Position numbers and translations under genes: made by a program
Shown: positions 1 through 10,816 of the stretch, in pieces
Position numbering within the stretch: position 1 is the first letter of the stretch
Layout of the letters: every line of letters begins with the position of its first letter
Notes under the pieces: model-generated
Seen by the model: the letters and a program-made list of their open reading frames with translations, nothing else
The model's database searches: none
What the model was told of the DNA's origin: nothing
Origin: Demequinaceae bacterium
GTDB taxonomy: Bacteria; Actinomycetota; Actinomycetes; Actinomycetales; Demequinaceae
Assembly (NCBI GenBank): GCA_016933155.1
Contig: JAFGBM010000010.1
Span: 1-64,000 of the forward strand
DNA length: 64,000 nucleotides
Direction: 5' to 3'

Positions 1-125
1 GCCGTCGCCCCATGGTTCCGTTGTCCCGTCATCCCTTCGCGCGACCACCGTTGGCCGTCGTCCCATCGTCGCCGCCTTCTCGCCCCGAGTTGAGTCCTGC
101 ATAGTGGTGTCGGGTTGGGGGGAGC

Positions 126-1712
126 TTGACTGATGTCCCCAGGCTGTCGGGTTCAGATGTTTCTCCACATATGCCCATATTTCGGATATGCGTGTCAGAG
201 GGTCATGATGGGATGAGTGGTATGAGTTTCCAGACCGACTCGTTTCGCCGGGGCGCCGATGCCGTGTGCTCCCGGCAAGGAGTCGACGTCGCGAAGCTTC
301 CAGAACCGGACCTGATCCAATTGTCCAGCGATGTGGCCCGAGTGCGACGGGATGCGGACGTCCTGATGGCCGTCGTCGCCGCCGAGATCCGTCGACGATC
401 CGAAACAGTCGGCACTGGAACCGGACTCGCCTCCCACTATGGGTATCGATCCGCCAGAGACCTCGTAGCCCAAGCAACAGGCGGCAGCCTCGCCGAAGCC
501 CGACGCCTCATGTCCGCAGGCGACCTCCTCGCCGATGGAGAGTCGTTGGCTCTCGCCAATGGAACATCGCTGGCTCTCGCCGACGGAGAAACGGCCACGG
601 GAGGCTCACCCACCGGCGACGCTTCTACCGCCGGTGATTCTTCGCTCGCCGAGTCTCCATCGCCGATGACGCGGTTCCGCTCCGATCTCGCGTTGGCGGT
701 GCGAGAGGGGCATATCGGTATCGACGCGGCGGCACTGTTCACCGACGCAATCGCCGCCCTGTCCCCCGCAGCGACCCAACCCAACCTGCCACCCGATATC
801 ACCCATCCGGTATCCCCAACCGGTGGATCGGATCCCCGTCACGCCGAACGGACCTATGCCCTGTTCACGAAAGCCCTAACCAAAGCCACGGGACTGCCCC
901 TGTATCAAGTACGGAAACTCGTGTGGCAAGCCCAAGCATTCTCCGACCCTGACGCCTGGCGGCAACGAGAAGAACACCAACACGACTCCCACCTCCTCAC
1001 CATCAAAGACGACACCGACGGCATGGTCACCCTCACCGCCCGACTCACCCCCCTGGCCGCCGCCCCGGTGCGAGCCGTCCTCGACGCCGGAGTACGGTCA
1101 GCCATACACGCCAGACGCGACAACCCCGACACCGATCCCCGATCCCCTTGGCAAATGCGGGCCGACATCCTCACCGACCTCTGCCGACACGCCCTGGACT
1201 GCGACCACGCCACCAGCGGAGTGAAAACAACCGTCGTGGTGCGCATGACCCTGGCCGACCTGGAATCGGGATTGGGTCTGGGCGAGATCGACGGAATGCC
1301 TCAACCGGTGAGCGTCGGAGCGCTCCGCCAAGCCGCAGCCGACGCCCAAATCATCCCCGCCGTCCTCGGCGAAGCATCCGACATCCTCGACTGGGGACGT
1401 TCACGTCGCCTCTTCACCCCCACTCAACGTTTGGCCCTCGTCGAACGAGACGGCGGATGCGCCTGGTGCAACTCCCCACCCACCTGGTGCGAAGCCCACC
1501 ACATCCGATGGTGGGAACGAGACGCCGGACCCACGGATCTAGCCAACGCCGTCCTGATGTGCGCGCGATGTCACCATCGAATCCACCGCGACGGCTGGAA
1601 CATCGAGATACACGATCACGTCGTCCACTTCATCCCACCAGCCACCATCGACCCCACCCAAACACCCCACCTCGGCGGACGAACACGCTACGAACTCTCA
1701 ACTCCAGCCTGA
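126..1712 (+). CDS. DUF222 / HNH endonuclease domain protein (13E12-repeat type)
   Basis: Predicted nuclease of the DUF222-plus-HNH architecture that is often multicopy in actinobacteria (the REP13E12 family of mycobacteria). The C-terminal HNH/zinc module is clear: Cys445-x2-Cys448, His458-His459, Asn474, Cys479-x2-Cys482 and His487. The N-terminal half is helical DUF222, interrupted at about residues 140-180 by a low-complexity stretch with a repeated SLALA-type motif. The TTG at 126 has a G-rich Shine-Dalgarno tract just upstream; the in-frame ATGs at 171 and 207 are alternative starts. Codon choice uses more CAA, AAC and other A-ending triplets than the following genes, consistent with a semi-mobile element. 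It stands alone and is convergent with the respiratory operon. Cellular role unknown. Confidence 0.85.
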   Translation: MTDVPRLSGSDVSPHMPIFRICVSEGHDGMSGMSFQTDSFRRGADAVCSRQGVDVAKLPEPDLIQLSSDVARVRRDADVLMAVVAAEIRRRSETVGTGTGLASHYGYRSARDLVAQATGGSLAEARRLMSAGDLLADGESLALANGTSLALADGETATGGSPTGDASTAGDSSLAESPSPMTRFRSDLALAVREGHIGIDAAALFTDAIAALSPAATQPNLPPDITHPVSPTGGSDPRHAERTYALFTKALTKATGLPLYQVRKLVWQAQAFSDPDAWRQREEHQHDSHLLTIKDDTDGMVTLTARLTPLAAAPVRAVLDAGVRSAIHARRDNPDTDPRSPWQMRADILTDLCRHALDCDHATSGVKTTVVVRMTLADLESGLGLGEIDGMPQPVSVGALRQAAADAQIIPAVLGEASDILDWGRSRRLFTPTQRLALVERDGGCAWCNSPPTWCEAHHIRWWERDAGPTDLANAVLMCARCHHRIHRDGWNIEIHDHVVHFIPPATIDPTQTPHLGGRTRYELSTPA

Positions 1713-1831
1713 ACCCGAGACAGCAACCCTGCTCCGGCCAGCCTCACTCCAACTAGAAGAACCGGCCCAAACTAGCCCAGCGGTCTAGGCCCAACCCCAA
1801 CCGGCAACCCCAGGCCGAATGAACCCTAGTG

Positions 1832-2824
1832 CTAAGCCACCCGGGCCACGAGGTGGTCGGCAAAGCCCACGAGCGCCTCGGCCACGCTCCCGGTGGGTAG
1901 ATCCGCGATGGCGGCCTTGGCCAGCCCGGCCCATTCCAGAGCCAACGCGACCGTCTCCTCCGCAACCTCGTGCTCCGCAAGAGCCGCAACCACGTCGCTC
2001 AGGGCCGCGTCGTCGGTCAACTCGCCGTCGATGCGCCGGAGGAGCTCGGCGTCGACCTTGTCCCCACCCTCGGCCACCCGCCGCCGAAGCAACAGGACCG
2101 GCATCGTCGCCACCCGCTCCCTGAGATCTGTCCCCGGAGTCTTGCCCGTGACCTTCCCCGTCGACCGAAGATCGATCACATCGTCGGCGAGCTGAAACGC
2201 CACCCCGGCCTTCTCCCCAAAGCACGCCATCTGCCGCACCACAGCCGACTCGCATCCCCCGAACATCGCACCGAACCGTGCAGACGTCGCGATGAGCGAG
2301 CCGGTCTTGTCGGCCAAAACCCCCAGGTAATGCTCGATGGAGTCCGCGTCATGAGGCGGTCCCACCGTCTCCCGCAACTGTCCCAGGCACAGCCTCTCGA
2401 AGGTCTCCGCCTGAATCCGGACCGCCTCCGGCCCGAGGCCGGCCACCACCCTCGCCGCCCGAGCGAACAGAAGGTCCCCGGTCAGGATCGCCACCGAGTT
2501 CCCCCACACCGAATGAGCCGAGGGAGCCCCCCTCCTCGTCGGAGCCGAATCCATGACGTCGTCGTGGTACAAGGTCGCGAGGTGGGTGAGCTCGACGACG
2601 ACCGCCGCGTCGATGACCTCCGGTCGAGCCCCGTCCCCGAGCTGGGCCGTCAACACGGTCAGGGCCGGCCGGAGCCTCTTGCCCCCCGCGTCCACGAGGT
2701 GTCGGCTCGTGGCGTCCGCGAGCGAATCCCTCTGGGACACGGTATCCCTGAGCCGCTCCTCGACCAGCGCCAACCGCGGCTCGATCACCGCCCGCAGGGC
2801 GTCATCCTTCAGGGGCAGGCTCAC
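1832..2824 (-). CDS. Long-chain trans-polyprenyl diphosphate synthase (menaquinone side chain)
   Basis: Chain-elongating prenyltransferase that condenses isopentenyl diphosphate onto an allylic diphosphate, most likely to supply the isoprenoid tail of menaquinone. Both aspartate-rich motifs are intact: DDVMD at 88-92 and DDVID at 214-218. The GGKRLRP substrate-binding motif lies at 47-53. Length (330 aa) is normal for heptaprenyl- to nonaprenyl-diphosphate synthases; exact chain length cannot be read from sequence. Its GTG overlaps the nuoN stop by 4 bp (GTGA), so it is the last gene of the complex I operon and probably translationally coupled. Linking tail synthesis to the quinone-reducing enzyme fits the men genes further on. 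Confidence 0.9.
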   Translation of the reverse strand: MSLPLKDDALRAVIEPRLALVEERLRDTVSQRDSLADATSRHLVDAGGKRLRPALTVLTAQLGDGARPEVIDAAVVVELTHLATLYHDDVMDSAPTRRGAPSAHSVWGNSVAILTGDLLFARAARVVAGLGPEAVRIQAETFERLCLGQLRETVGPPHDADSIEHYLGVLADKTGSLIATSARFGAMFGGCESAVVRQMACFGEKAGVAFQLADDVIDLRSTGKVTGKTPGTDLRERVATMPVLLLRRRVAEGGDKVDAELLRRIDGELTDDAALSDVVAALAEHEVAEETVALALEWAGLAKAAIADLPTGSVAEALVGFADHLVARVA

Positions 2825-4386
2825 GGAACCAGGATGGCAGCGTTTGACGCAAGGTCAAGCACGACCGACGGGACCACCCCGAGGAGGACCGTGGCCAGCG
2901 CCGTGATCCCGACGACGAGGGATGGCCCCGTCGACTCCGTGACCTCGACCGCATCCTTGAGGTCCTCCGGCACCGGTGTCAAGAACATCAGCACGATGAC
3001 CCGCACGTAGAAGAACACCGCAACAACCGCCGCCAGGACCGCAACGACGACGAGCGGCCAGCCCCCGGAGTCGAAGGCCGCCTTGAAGGCCACGTACTTG
3101 CCGATGAAACCCGCAGTCAGCGGGATGCCCGCGAACGAAAGCAGGAAAACGGCCATGGCCGTCGCCATCCACGGCGAACGGCGACCGAGCCCGGCCCACT
3201 GGCCCAGGCGGGTCGCCTCCGCACCGAGGGAACCGTCCTTGGTCACCTCGCGCACCTGACCGACGACCGCGAAAGCCCCGAGAGTTGCGAGCCCGTACGC
3301 AAGCATGTAGAAGACTGCGGCCGACAGGGCCTCGCGTTCAAACGAGGTGACGGCCACGAGGACGAAGCCCCCGTGGGCGATCGACGAATAGGCGAGCATG
3401 CGCTTGATGTCGGTCTGGACAATCGCCGCCACGGTCCCGACCAGCATCGTCGCGATGGCGATGGTCCAGAGGACGGGCGCGATCTCCCACTCGAACCGAT
3501 GCACGGCGAGGTAGAGGAACCGGATGAGCGCCGCAACGGCGGCGGCCTTCGTCGCGGCGGCCATGAAGGCCGTCACCGGGGTGGGTGCCCCCTGATAGGC
3601 GTCCGGGGTCCAAGCGTGGAACGGCACCGCCCCCAACTTGAACAGGAGACCCACGAGCGCGAGGACCGTGCCGACGAGAACGAGCGCCTCCCGACCGTGA
3701 TACTGCACGATCGCGGTATCGATGATGGTGAACGAGGTCGAGAACGCTCCGCCGTATATGAGGGCCGCCCCGAAGAGGTAGACGGCCGACGCGAACGCCC
3801 CCATGAGGAAATACTTGAGGGCCGCCTCCTGAGAGAGGAGCCGGCGCCGACGCGACAGCGCCACGAGCACATACAGGGGGAGGGAGATCAGCTCGAGGAC
3901 GATGAAGAGGATGAGGGTGTCCGAGACCATCGTGAAAAGCATCATGCCGCCCACCGAGAACAGGGCGAGCGGGAAGACTTCAGTCTGGGCGAGGCCCTTT
4001 TCGGATGCCTCCCTCTCTTCCTCGGAACCCGGAGCGGCGGCCGCGAGCGGTGCGAAGGCGTCGTCCCCCCCGACCCGCGATGAGAAAAGAAGGATCGCCA
4101 AGGCAGCGAAGACGGCGATCATCACCATCCAGATCAGCGAATGGCGGTCGCAGATGATGCGGTCGACGACGACCCTGGTGCCGTCGCCATCGAGGACGCT
4201 CCACTGAAGGGCGGCCGTCGCGGCCGCCGCCAGGGTCGCCACAAGGGCGAGGGCCACCTGAAGGCGTCGTCGTATCCACACCTTGGGGTCGGCCGTCTCA
4301 ATGACGATCCCCAGAACTGCCGCCGCGAAGACGATCAGCACGGGCGCGAGCGGCGCCCATTCGATGATCGGACTCTCGAAGGTCAT
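2821..4386 (-). CDS. nuoN: NADH-quinone oxidoreductase subunit N
   Basis: Antiporter-like, proton-pumping membrane subunit of complex I (521 aa, about 14 transmembrane helices). The Mrp-type motif LFKLGAVPFHAWTPDAY carries the conserved channel lysine, followed by GAPTPVTAFM. Between early helices there is an acidic Glu/Ala-rich loop (about residues 107-135) before QTEVFPL, as in other actinobacterial NuoN. ATG at 4386 overlaps the nuoM stop (ATGA), and its own stop overlaps the prenyl synthase start. Confidence 0.97.
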   Translation of the reverse strand: MTFESPIIEWAPLAPVLIVFAAAVLGIVIETADPKVWIRRRLQVALALVATLAAAATAALQWSVLDGDGTRVVVDRIICDRHSLIWMVMIAVFAALAILLFSSRVGGDDAFAPLAAAAPGSEEEREASEKGLAQTEVFPLALFSVGGMMLFTMVSDTLILFIVLELISLPLYVLVALSRRRRLLSQEAALKYFLMGAFASAVYLFGAALIYGGAFSTSFTIIDTAIVQYHGREALVLVGTVLALVGLLFKLGAVPFHAWTPDAYQGAPTPVTAFMAAATKAAAVAALIRFLYLAVHRFEWEIAPVLWTIAIATMLVGTVAAIVQTDIKRMLAYSSIAHGGFVLVAVTSFEREALSAAVFYMLAYGLATLGAFAVVGQVREVTKDGSLGAEATRLGQWAGLGRRSPWMATAMAVFLLSFAGIPLTAGFIGKYVAFKAAFDSGGWPLVVVAVLAAVVAVFFYVRVIVLMFLTPVPEDLKDAVEVTESTGPSLVVGITALATVLLGVVPSVVLDLASNAAILVP

Positions 4387-5891
4387 TCCGACACCTCCAC
4401 GTTTGCCACCTCGACTACAGGGGCGATGGCCGCCTCCGCGGGTTCGCGAAGCACATCAAGGGCAAGCCCGGGAAGGAATCCCAGAACAAGCAGCAGGGCG
4501 ATCAGGGGGCCGACCGCGATCTTCTCTCGCCAGGAGAGATCCGGAATGGCCGCGGCCTCACCCTCCGGCCGAGGCCCCGTGAAAACCTTCTGGTAGGCCA
4601 GGAGGATGTAGAGGGCGGCAAGGACCGCCCCGGCGGCGGCCACGACGACCGCCGCCCGGGCCCCGTCGAACGAGCCGACGAGCACCATGATCTCCGGCAC
4701 GAAAGGGGCCAGTCCGGGCAGGGCGAGGGCCGAGAGGCCCGCGACGAGGAAGAAGCCCGCCAGCACGGGGGTGACCCTCTGAAGCCCGCCGAAATCCTTG
4801 ACGCTGACGCTCCCTCGACGCGCCGCCAGGAAGCCCACCACGAGGAAGAAGGCCCCGGTCGAGAGGCCATGGGCGAGCATATAGAGGGCGGCCCCCTCCG
4901 CGGCCGTCTGCCGGAAGACGAAAATCCCGAGGACCATCAATCCGAAGTGCGAGATCGAGGCGTAGGCGACCAGCCGAAGCAGGTCTTCCTGGCCGATCGC
5001 CAGCAGCGCCCCATAGATGACGGAAACGACGGCAAGGACGATGATGACCGGGGCCGCCCAGTCCGACGCGTGAGGGAAGAGGGGGAGGCACAGGGTCAGC
5101 ATCCCGAACGTCCCCACCTTGTCGAGGACGGAGACCAGGAGGGTCGTGGTGCCGACGCGGGCGGTCTGGGCCACGGTCGGCAACCAGGTGTGGAGGGGCA
5201 CCATCGGCGCCTTGATCGCAAAGGCGACGAAGAAGGCCAGGAACATCAGCCTCTCGGCGTTCTGATCGAGGCTGAGCCCGGTCAGGTTGTCGAGGAGGAA
5301 GCCCTGCTCCCCCCCGGGGCCGGCGGCGTAGAGGGCGACCACGGCCACGAGCATGACGAGCCCGCCGACGAGCGAATAGAGGAGGAATTTCACGGCCGCG
5401 TAGCGCCGCTGCTCGCCGCCGAACAACCCGATGAGGAAGTACAGCGGGATGAGCATGGCCTCGAAGAGGATGTAGAAGAGGAAGAGGTCCTGAGCGGCGA
5501 AGACCCCGACCATGAAGGACTCGAGGAAGAGGATGAGGGCGAGGTAGTTCCCCGCCCGGACGGGATCCGTGTCCTCCTTCCACGCCGCAAGGATGACGAG
5601 GGGCGTGAGCACGACGGCGAGGAGCACCAGCACGAGCCCGAGCCCCGTGACCCCCAGGGCCCAACTGGCACCGATCTGGGGTATCCAGGAGTGCGTCTCC
5701 CTGAGCTGCGGGATCCCAGCCCGGTCGGGGTTGAACTGGATCGCCATCGCGATCGCGACGGCCGCCTCCACCAGGGCGACGCCGATGGCGACCTCCCGCA
5801 CCCGGGAGCGCCCCCCGAGCGCCTTGACGAGGATGGCCCCGAGGGTGGGAAGGACGACGAGCGCCGTGAGGTAGGGGAACACTAGAACCAC
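4383..5891 (-). CDS. nuoM: NADH-quinone oxidoreductase subunit M
   Basis: Second antiporter-like proton-translocating subunit of complex I (502 aa, about 14 transmembrane helices). The central motif [17 protein letters not shown] with its conserved lysine and [18 protein letters not shown] in the N-terminal half are diagnostic. The GTG at 5891 overlaps the end of nuoL by 10 bp; a second in-frame GTG lies at about 5882. Couples to nuoN through ATGA. Confidence 0.96.
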   Translation of the reverse strand: MVLVFPYLTALVVLPTLGAILVKALGGRSRVREVAIGVALVEAAVAIAMAIQFNPDRAGIPQLRETHSWIPQIGASWALGVTGLGLVLVLLAVVLTPLVILAAWKEDTDPVRAGNYLALILFLESFMVGVFAAQDLFLFYILFEAMLIPLYFLIGLFGGEQRRYAAVKFLLYSLVGGLVMLVAVVALYAAGPGGEQGFLLDNLTGLSLDQNAERLMFLAFFVAFAIKAPMVPLHTWLPTVAQTARVGTTTLLVSVLDKVGTFGMLTLCLPLFPHASDWAAPVIIVLAVVSVIYGALLAIGQEDLLRLVAYASISHFGLMVLGIFVFRQTAAEGAALYMLAHGLSTGAFFLVVGFLAARRGSVSVKDFGGLQRVTPVLAGFFLVAGLSALALPGLAPFVPEIMVLVGSFDGARAAVVVAAAGAVLAALYILLAYQKVFTGPRPEGEAAAIPDLSWREKIAVGPLIALLLVLGFLPGLALDVLREPAEAAIAPVVEVANVEVSE

Positions 5892-7771
5892 CCCTTCCCA
5901 TTGATTGCGAGTATGACGATCCCCAAGACGACGACCACCCCGACGAGCATCATCGCGGCGTAGGACCGAACCCGCCCTGCCTGAAGCCGGCGGACGAGGC
6001 CGCCGAGGCCGACCGTCCCCGCGGCAACGGCGTTGACCGCTCCGTCGACGACCTTGGCGTCGGCGAAGACGAGCGTGCGGGTGAGGGTCTGCCCCGGGTA
6101 TTCGAGAAGGACCGAGTTGACGGAGTCCTGGTACAGGTCCTTCCGGGCAGCCTGGACGGCAAGGGAGGCCACGGGCGCGGTCTCAGGGACGGGAAGCAGC
6201 GCGTACTGCCGGTATGCCAGGCCGATGCCGAGCGCGACCAGCACCAAGGTCAGGGTCATGATGACGGGGACGGCCAGCACCGGGTCTTCGTGGGTGACGT
6301 GGCCCGTCACGGGTTCGAGCCAGGTGACGAACGAGTCGCCTATCGCGAAGATGAGGCCGAGGGCCGCAGAGCCGACGGCCAGGATAATCATGGGGACGGT
6401 CATGAGGGCGGAAGCTTCGTGGGGGTGTTGGCCCTCGGTCCAGCGCCCCTTCCCGTGGAAGGTCATGAAGAAGAGCCTCGACATGTAGTAGGCGGTCAGG
6501 CCGGCACCAAGCAGCGCAGCGCCGCCGAGCAGCCAGGGCTTCATCCCCTCGCCGATGAACGCCACCTCGATGATCCTGTCCTTCGACCAGAATCCCGAGA
6601 AGGGCGGTACCCCCAGGATCGCGAGCCACCCGAGGCCCATCGTCACCCAGGTGACCTTCATGAGGGTCGCCAAGCCCCCGAATCGCCGCATGTCGACCTG
6701 GTCCCCCATGCCGTGCATGACCGAACCGGCCCCCAGGAACAGCCCCGCCTTGAAGAACCCGTGGGTGATGAGGTGGAAGATCGCGAATGCGAAGCCCACC
6801 GGCCCGAGGCCCGCGGCGAGCATCATGTACCCGATCTGGGAGATGGTCGACGCCGCGAGCACCCTCTTGATATCGTCCTTGGCCATACCGACGACGGCCC
6901 CGAACAGGAGTGTGATGGCCCCCACGATTGCCACGAGCAGGAGGGCGGTCGGGGCTCCCGCGTAGACCGGGCCCGATCGGACGATGAGGTAGACGCCCGC
7001 CGTCACCATCGTCGCGGCGTGGATCAGGGCCGAGACGGGGGTCGGGCCGGCCATCGCATCCCCGAGCCAGGATTGCAGCGGGAATTGGGCGGACTTCCCG
7101 CAGGCGGCAAGCAGGAGCATCAGGCCGATGGCGGTGAGGACCCCTTCGGACGCCGTGGGTGCGGACGCGAAGACCCCCGCGAAATCGACCGAGCCGAGGT
7201 GGGCGAACATCAACCCGAGGGCCAGCACGAGCCCGACGTCTCCGATGCGGTTCACCACGAACGCCTTGTTGGCCGCCGAAGCGAACGGCGGATTCTGGTT
7301 CCAGAACCCGATGAGCAGGTACGAGGCCAGGCCAACCCCCTCCCACCCGACGAAGAGCAGCAGGTAGGAATCGGCGAGCACGAGGAGGAGCATCGCCGCC
7401 ACGAATAGGTTGAGGTAGGCGAAGAAGGTGCGGCGCCTCGGGTCACCCTCCATGTAGGCGACCGAGTACACGTGGATCAGCGTCCCGACGACCCCGACGA
7501 GCAGGAGGAACGACACCGAGAGAGGGTCGACGAGCAACCCGGCGCTCACCTCGAGTTCCCCCCCGGGGATCCAGTCGAACAGGTGCTGCTGGACGGCCCG
7601 ATCCGAGCGCGACAGCAGGTCGGCCATCACTCCGACCCCGACCACGGCGCTCGTGGTGGACGCCGCGACCGCCAGCCAATGCCCCCATCGATCGAGGCGC
7701 CTTCCGCCCAGGAGGAGGACGGCCGCGCTCCCGAGGGGGGCGGCGATGGCGAGCCAGGTCACGGACAGCAT
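5882..7771 (-). CDS. nuoL: NADH-quinone oxidoreductase subunit L
   Basis: Distal antiporter-like subunit of complex I (629 aa). The motif [20 protein letters not shown], followed by [16 protein letters not shown], is the hallmark of NuoL/ND5. The C-terminal part, with a long amphipathic lateral helix and a final transmembrane segment, is present, so the gene is full length. ATG at 7771 lies 2 nt after the nuoK stop. Confidence 0.97.
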   Translation of the reverse strand: MLSVTWLAIAAPLGSAAVLLLGGRRLDRWGHWLAVAASTTSAVVGVGVMADLLSRSDRAVQQHLFDWIPGGELEVSAGLLVDPLSVSFLLLVGVVGTLIHVYSVAYMEGDPRRRTFFAYLNLFVAAMLLLVLADSYLLLFVGWEGVGLASYLLIGFWNQNPPFASAANKAFVVNRIGDVGLVLALGLMFAHLGSVDFAGVFASAPTASEGVLTAIGLMLLLAACGKSAQFPLQSWLGDAMAGPTPVSALIHAATMVTAGVYLIVRSGPVYAGAPTALLLVAIVGAITLLFGAVVGMAKDDIKRVLAASTISQIGYMMLAAGLGPVGFAFAIFHLITHGFFKAGLFLGAGSVMHGMGDQVDMRRFGGLATLMKVTWVTMGLGWLAILGVPPFSGFWSKDRIIEVAFIGEGMKPWLLGGAALLGAGLTAYYMSRLFFMTFHGKGRWTEGQHPHEASALMTVPMIILAVGSAALGLIFAIGDSFVTWLEPVTGHVTHEDPVLAVPVIMTLTLVLVALGIGLAYRQYALLPVPETAPVASLAVQAARKDLYQDSVNSVLLEYPGQTLTRTLVFADAKVVDGAVNAVAAGTVGLGGLVRRLQAGRVRSYAAMMLVGVVVVLGIVILAINGKGWF

Positions 7772-7773
7772 CC

Positions 7774-8094
7774 TCAGCCCCTCAGGTCCATGGGCTCGTC
7801 AAGGGAGATGGTCTGACGCGAGCGGAACAGGGTGATGATGAGAGCCAGCCCGACGACGACCTCGGCAGCGGCGACGACCATGACGAAGAAGGCCAGAGCC
7901 TGCCCGGAGACATCCCTGTGAGACCTCGCGAAGGCCACGAAGAGAAGATTGGAGGCGTTCAACATCAACTCGACGCCCAGGAGGGCGACAATGGCGTTCC
8001 TGCGGAGCAGAACGGCGACCGCCCCGATGGAAAACAGGATCGTGGCGAGCACCACGAAGTACATGGGATCGACAACGGTGTCTTCAGGAATCAT
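7774..8094 (-). CDS. nuoK: NADH-quinone oxidoreductase subunit K
   Basis: Small membrane subunit of complex I (106 aa, three transmembrane helices) with the two membrane-embedded glutamates used in proton transfer: Glu42 in the VELMLNA motif and Glu78 in helix 3. The reading frame stays open far upstream of the real start. I choose ATG 8094 because it overlaps the nuoJ stop by 4 bp (ATGA) like its neighbours; an internal Met11 is possible, since family members often begin close to the first helix. Confidence 0.94.
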   Translation of the reverse strand: MIPEDTVVDPMYFVVLATILFSIGAVAVLLRRNAIVALLGVELMLNASNLLFVAFARSHRDVSGQALAFFVMVVAAAEVVVGLALIITLFRSRQTISLDEPMDLRG

Positions 8095-8825
8095 TCGGCT
8101 GCCTCGTCCTTCCCGATGGCTCGCCATTCCGAGCCGTCCTTGTCCTGCTTTCGGGCCTTCAACACCCGAGATATCGACGCCGGGACCGGCTTGCCCTCCG
8201 GATCGATGGCGGGGACGTCTAGGGCGTTGCGCCTGGCGTACACGCCCGGCATGGGTTTGTTGACGGGGTTGAGGCGCGCCCGGACGCGTTCTTCGGCCCT
8301 CTCGGCCTGCGAACGCCGGTCCCCGGATCGCGGAAGGTGCGTCAGCACGATGGCGCTCACCGCCGCGCTGATCAGGACCAGCCCCAGGATCTCCATGACC
8401 AGGACCCATTCCCCGAAGAGGGCGTTGGCGATGACCTGCGGGTTGCCCCCATCGTTCATGCCTCCGATGTCCCTGATGGGAAGTTCGATCCTGTAGACCG
8501 TCGTGACGATGAGGACGACAAGTCCGGTGGCGGCGGCCAGGGCGATCCACCGCTGGCCCCGGATCGTCTCGCGAAGGCTTTCCTTCTGATCCACCCCGAC
8601 CAGCATCAGGACGAACAGGATGAGCATCATGATCGCGCCCGTATAGACGATGACCTGGATCATCCCCAGGAAGGGGGCCTCCAGCGTGACGTAGAAGACC
8701 GCGAGGCCGATCATGACGACGATCATGCCAGCCAACACATAGACGGCCTTGCGTGCGAATAGCAGGGTCAAGGACGCCAAGACGATGACGGGCGACATCA
8801 CCCAGAAGAGTTCCTGCTCACCCAT
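8091..8825 (-). CDS. nuoJ: NADH-quinone oxidoreductase subunit J
   Basis: Membrane subunit of complex I with five predicted helices, followed by a charged cytoplasmic tail of about 90 residues. The conserved helix [19 protein letters not shown] is present. The frame is open another 135 nt upstream, but ATG 8825 is chosen because a GGAGGTG Shine-Dalgarno sits just upstream, inside the end of nuoI (8-bp overlap). That gives 244 aa, with the long tail seen in other actinobacterial NuoJ. Confidence 0.94.
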   Translation of the reverse strand: MGEQELFWVMSPVIVLASLTLLFARKAVYVLAGMIVVMIGLAVFYVTLEAPFLGMIQVIVYTGAIMMLILFVLMLVGVDQKESLRETIRGQRWIALAAATGLVVLIVTTVYRIELPIRDIGGMNDGGNPQVIANALFGEWVLVMEILGLVLISAAVSAIVLTHLPRSGDRRSQAERAEERVRARLNPVNKPMPGVYARRNALDVPAIDPEGKPVPASISRVLKARKQDKDGSEWRAIGKDEAAE

Positions 8826-9450
8826 GATGCACCTCCGGAAGGCTGGGGTCGTCGGGACGATTCTCGCGCACCCAGTCGATCTGCTTCCTGACCGCTTGAG
8901 TGACGTCCCCGCGATAGTAGTCGGCGTCGGTCGTCCCCGGCACCATGGGGTGTGGGGCAAGGAGCATGCCGGGTGCGAGGGGGGCGAGGAGGTCTTGCTT
9001 CTCGTATATCAGTCCCTCCCTCGTAGGCCCTTGAAGCTCGTAATCGTTGGTCATGGTCAGGGCCCGCGTCGGGCAGGCCTCGATGCACAGCCCGCAGAAG
9101 ATGCACCTGAGGTAGTTGATCTGATAGACGCTTCCGTAGCGCTCTCCTGGCGAGTATTGCGCCTCGGGGGTGTTGGAGTCCGCCTCGACGTAGATCGCAT
9201 CCGCAGGACAGGCCCAGGCGCACAGTTCGCAGCCGATGCACTTCTCCAAGCCATCCGGGTGTCGGTTCAGTTGATGCCGACCGTGATATCGGGGCTCCGT
9301 CGGCAGTTTCTGCCTCGGGTACTGCTCCGTCTTCGGTCGCCGGAAGATGTTCCTCATCGTCACCCCGAAACCCGCGACGGGTGCGAAGAATCGCCCTGCC
9401 GCACCCTTGCGGGGCAGGTTCGAGACGAAAGGAACGTCAGCCCTTGTCAC
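8818..9450 (-). CDS. nuoI: NADH-quinone oxidoreductase subunit I (2x[4Fe-4S])
   Basis: Ferredoxin-like subunit carrying clusters N6a and N6b, which relay electrons through the peripheral arm toward the quinone site. Both CxxCxxCxxxCP motifs are intact: Cys71/74/77 with Cys81, and Cys116/119/122 with Cys126. The GTG at 9450 is preferred: it is preceded by AAGGAGAAGG and gives a 14-bp overlap with nuoH. A start at 9486 would add 12 mostly basic residues and lengthen the overlap to 50 bp. Confidence 0.95.
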   Translation of the reverse strand: MTRADVPFVSNLPRKGAAGRFFAPVAGFGVTMRNIFRRPKTEQYPRQKLPTEPRYHGRHQLNRHPDGLEKCIGCELCAWACPADAIYVEADSNTPEAQYSPGERYGSVYQINYLRCIFCGLCIEACPTRALTMTNDYELQGPTREGLIYEKQDLLAPLAPGMLLAPHPMVPGTTDADYYRGDVTQAVRKQIDWVRENRPDDPSLPEVHHG

Positions 9451-10816
9451 GGTCGCCCTTCTCCTTCGCCTGCGAACGGGCGTCAACGGTCCGGGTCGAC
9501 CGCGGCGACGGAGGCAACTTCTCCCCGGGCTTCGGGGGAACGGGGAATCCCCCGGCGGTCGCGTCGATCTCCTTCACGCGGCCACGACCCGTTTTCTCCT
9601 CGCCCGGCTTGCTCGGCCAGAACAGGACGACGACCGTGGCCAAGCCCAAGACAATCGCGGCGGGGACGGTCACCTGTTTGACACTCGGCAACCAGTCCTT
9701 GACGTACAGCACCCTGGCGACGCCCCAGAGGACGACCCAGCCGAGGCCGATGGGGATGAGGAGCTTCCACCCCAGGCGCATGAATTGGTCGTAACGGAGC
9801 CTCATGAGGGAGCCTCGGACCCACACGAAGAAGAACATCAGGAGCCACACCTTCGCGAGGAACCACAGCACGGGCCAGTACCCGGTGTTGAGGACCCCAT
9901 CCGAGACGGCGCTCAGGGGCCAGGGGGCCCTCCACCCCCCCAGGAACAGGGTGGTCGCCACGGCCGAGACGTTGAGCATGTTGATGTACTCCGCGAGGAA
10001 GTACCAGGCGAACTTGATCGAGGAATACTCCGTCATGTATCCGGCGACGAGCTCGCCCTCAGCCTCCGGGAGGTCGAAGGGCAGTCGATTGGTTTCCCCG
10101 ACCATCGCGACGATGTACAGGAGGAAGGCCGGGAGCAGGAGAACCCCGAACCAGAGGTCGGCCTGCGCGGCGACGATGTCCTGGGTGTACATCGACGAGG
10201 ACATCATGAACACCGTGACGAGCGACAGCCCCATCGCGAGTTCGTACGAAATGATCTGCGCCGATGACCGGACGGCACCCACGAGTGGATAGGTCGAGCC
10301 CGATGCCCACCCCCCGAGGACGATGCCGTACACCCCGACGGCCGCACAGGCCAGGATGAAGAGGGCCGCAACGGGAAAGTCGGTCAATTGCAGGGGCGTG
10401 ACGTCCTCGGTGAAGGGGATGCGGACGGCGGGCCCTATGGGAATGACGGAGAAGACGAGGAAGGCGCAGATGACCGAAATCAGGGGGGCCGCGATGTACA
10501 GGACCCGATCCCTCTTGGTGACGCTGACGTCCTCCTTGAGAAGAAGTTTGAGGGCGTCTCCGACCAACTGGAAGAGCCCGAAGGGGCCGTGGATGTTCGG
10601 TCCGATCCGTTCCTGCATCCTCGAGATGACCTTGCGTTCGAACCACACGGCGAAGAGGACGCTGAGAAGCAGGAAGACCAGTATCGCGACGGCCTTGATC
10701 GCGACGAGGAGCAGGGAGTCCCCCCGGAGGGTCTGCTCCCAGGGGACGAAGCCCTCCGGGGGTGTCACGGACGGTGAAGGTGTCGGCGAGACGAGGGCGT
10801 TGACGATGTTCACCAT
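9437..10816 (-). CDS. nuoH: NADH-quinone oxidoreductase subunit H
   Basis: Quinone-site membrane subunit of complex I (459 aa, about 8-9 helices). It has the ND1 signature [15 protein letters not shown] and the loop around [19 protein letters not shown], which line the quinone chamber. An extended, charged, Pro/Lys-rich C-terminal tail of about 60 residues follows the last helix, longer than in proteobacteria. ATG 10816 shares one base with the nuoG stop (TGATG). Confidence 0.97.
   Translation of the reverse strand: MVNIVNALVSPTPSPSVTPPEGFVPWEQTLRGDSLLLVAIKAVAILVFLLLSVLFAVWFERKVISRMQERIGPNIHGPFGLFQLVGDALKLLLKEDVSVTKRDRVLYIAAPLISVICAFLVFSVIPIGPAVRIPFTEDVTPLQLTDFPVAALFILACAAVGVYGIVLGGWASGSTYPLVGAVRSSAQIISYELAMGLSLVTVFMMSSSMYTQDIVAAQADLWFGVLLLPAFLLYIVAMVGETNRLPFDLPEAEGELVAGYMTEYSSIKFAWYFLAEYINMLNVSAVATTLFLGGWRAPWPLSAVSDGVLNTGYWPVLWFLAKVWLLMFFFVWVRGSLMRLRYDQFMRLGWKLLIPIGLGWVVLWGVARVLYVKDWLPSVKQVTVPAAIVLGLATVVVLFWPSKPGEEKTGRGRVKEIDATAGGFPVPPKPGEKLPPSPRSTRTVDARSQAKEKGDRDKG

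Noticed and set aside
4869-5885. A 338-codon Glu/Asp-rich frame opposite nuoM
   Set aside because: Acidic low-complexity translation is the complement of hydrophobic nuoM codons, not a gene.
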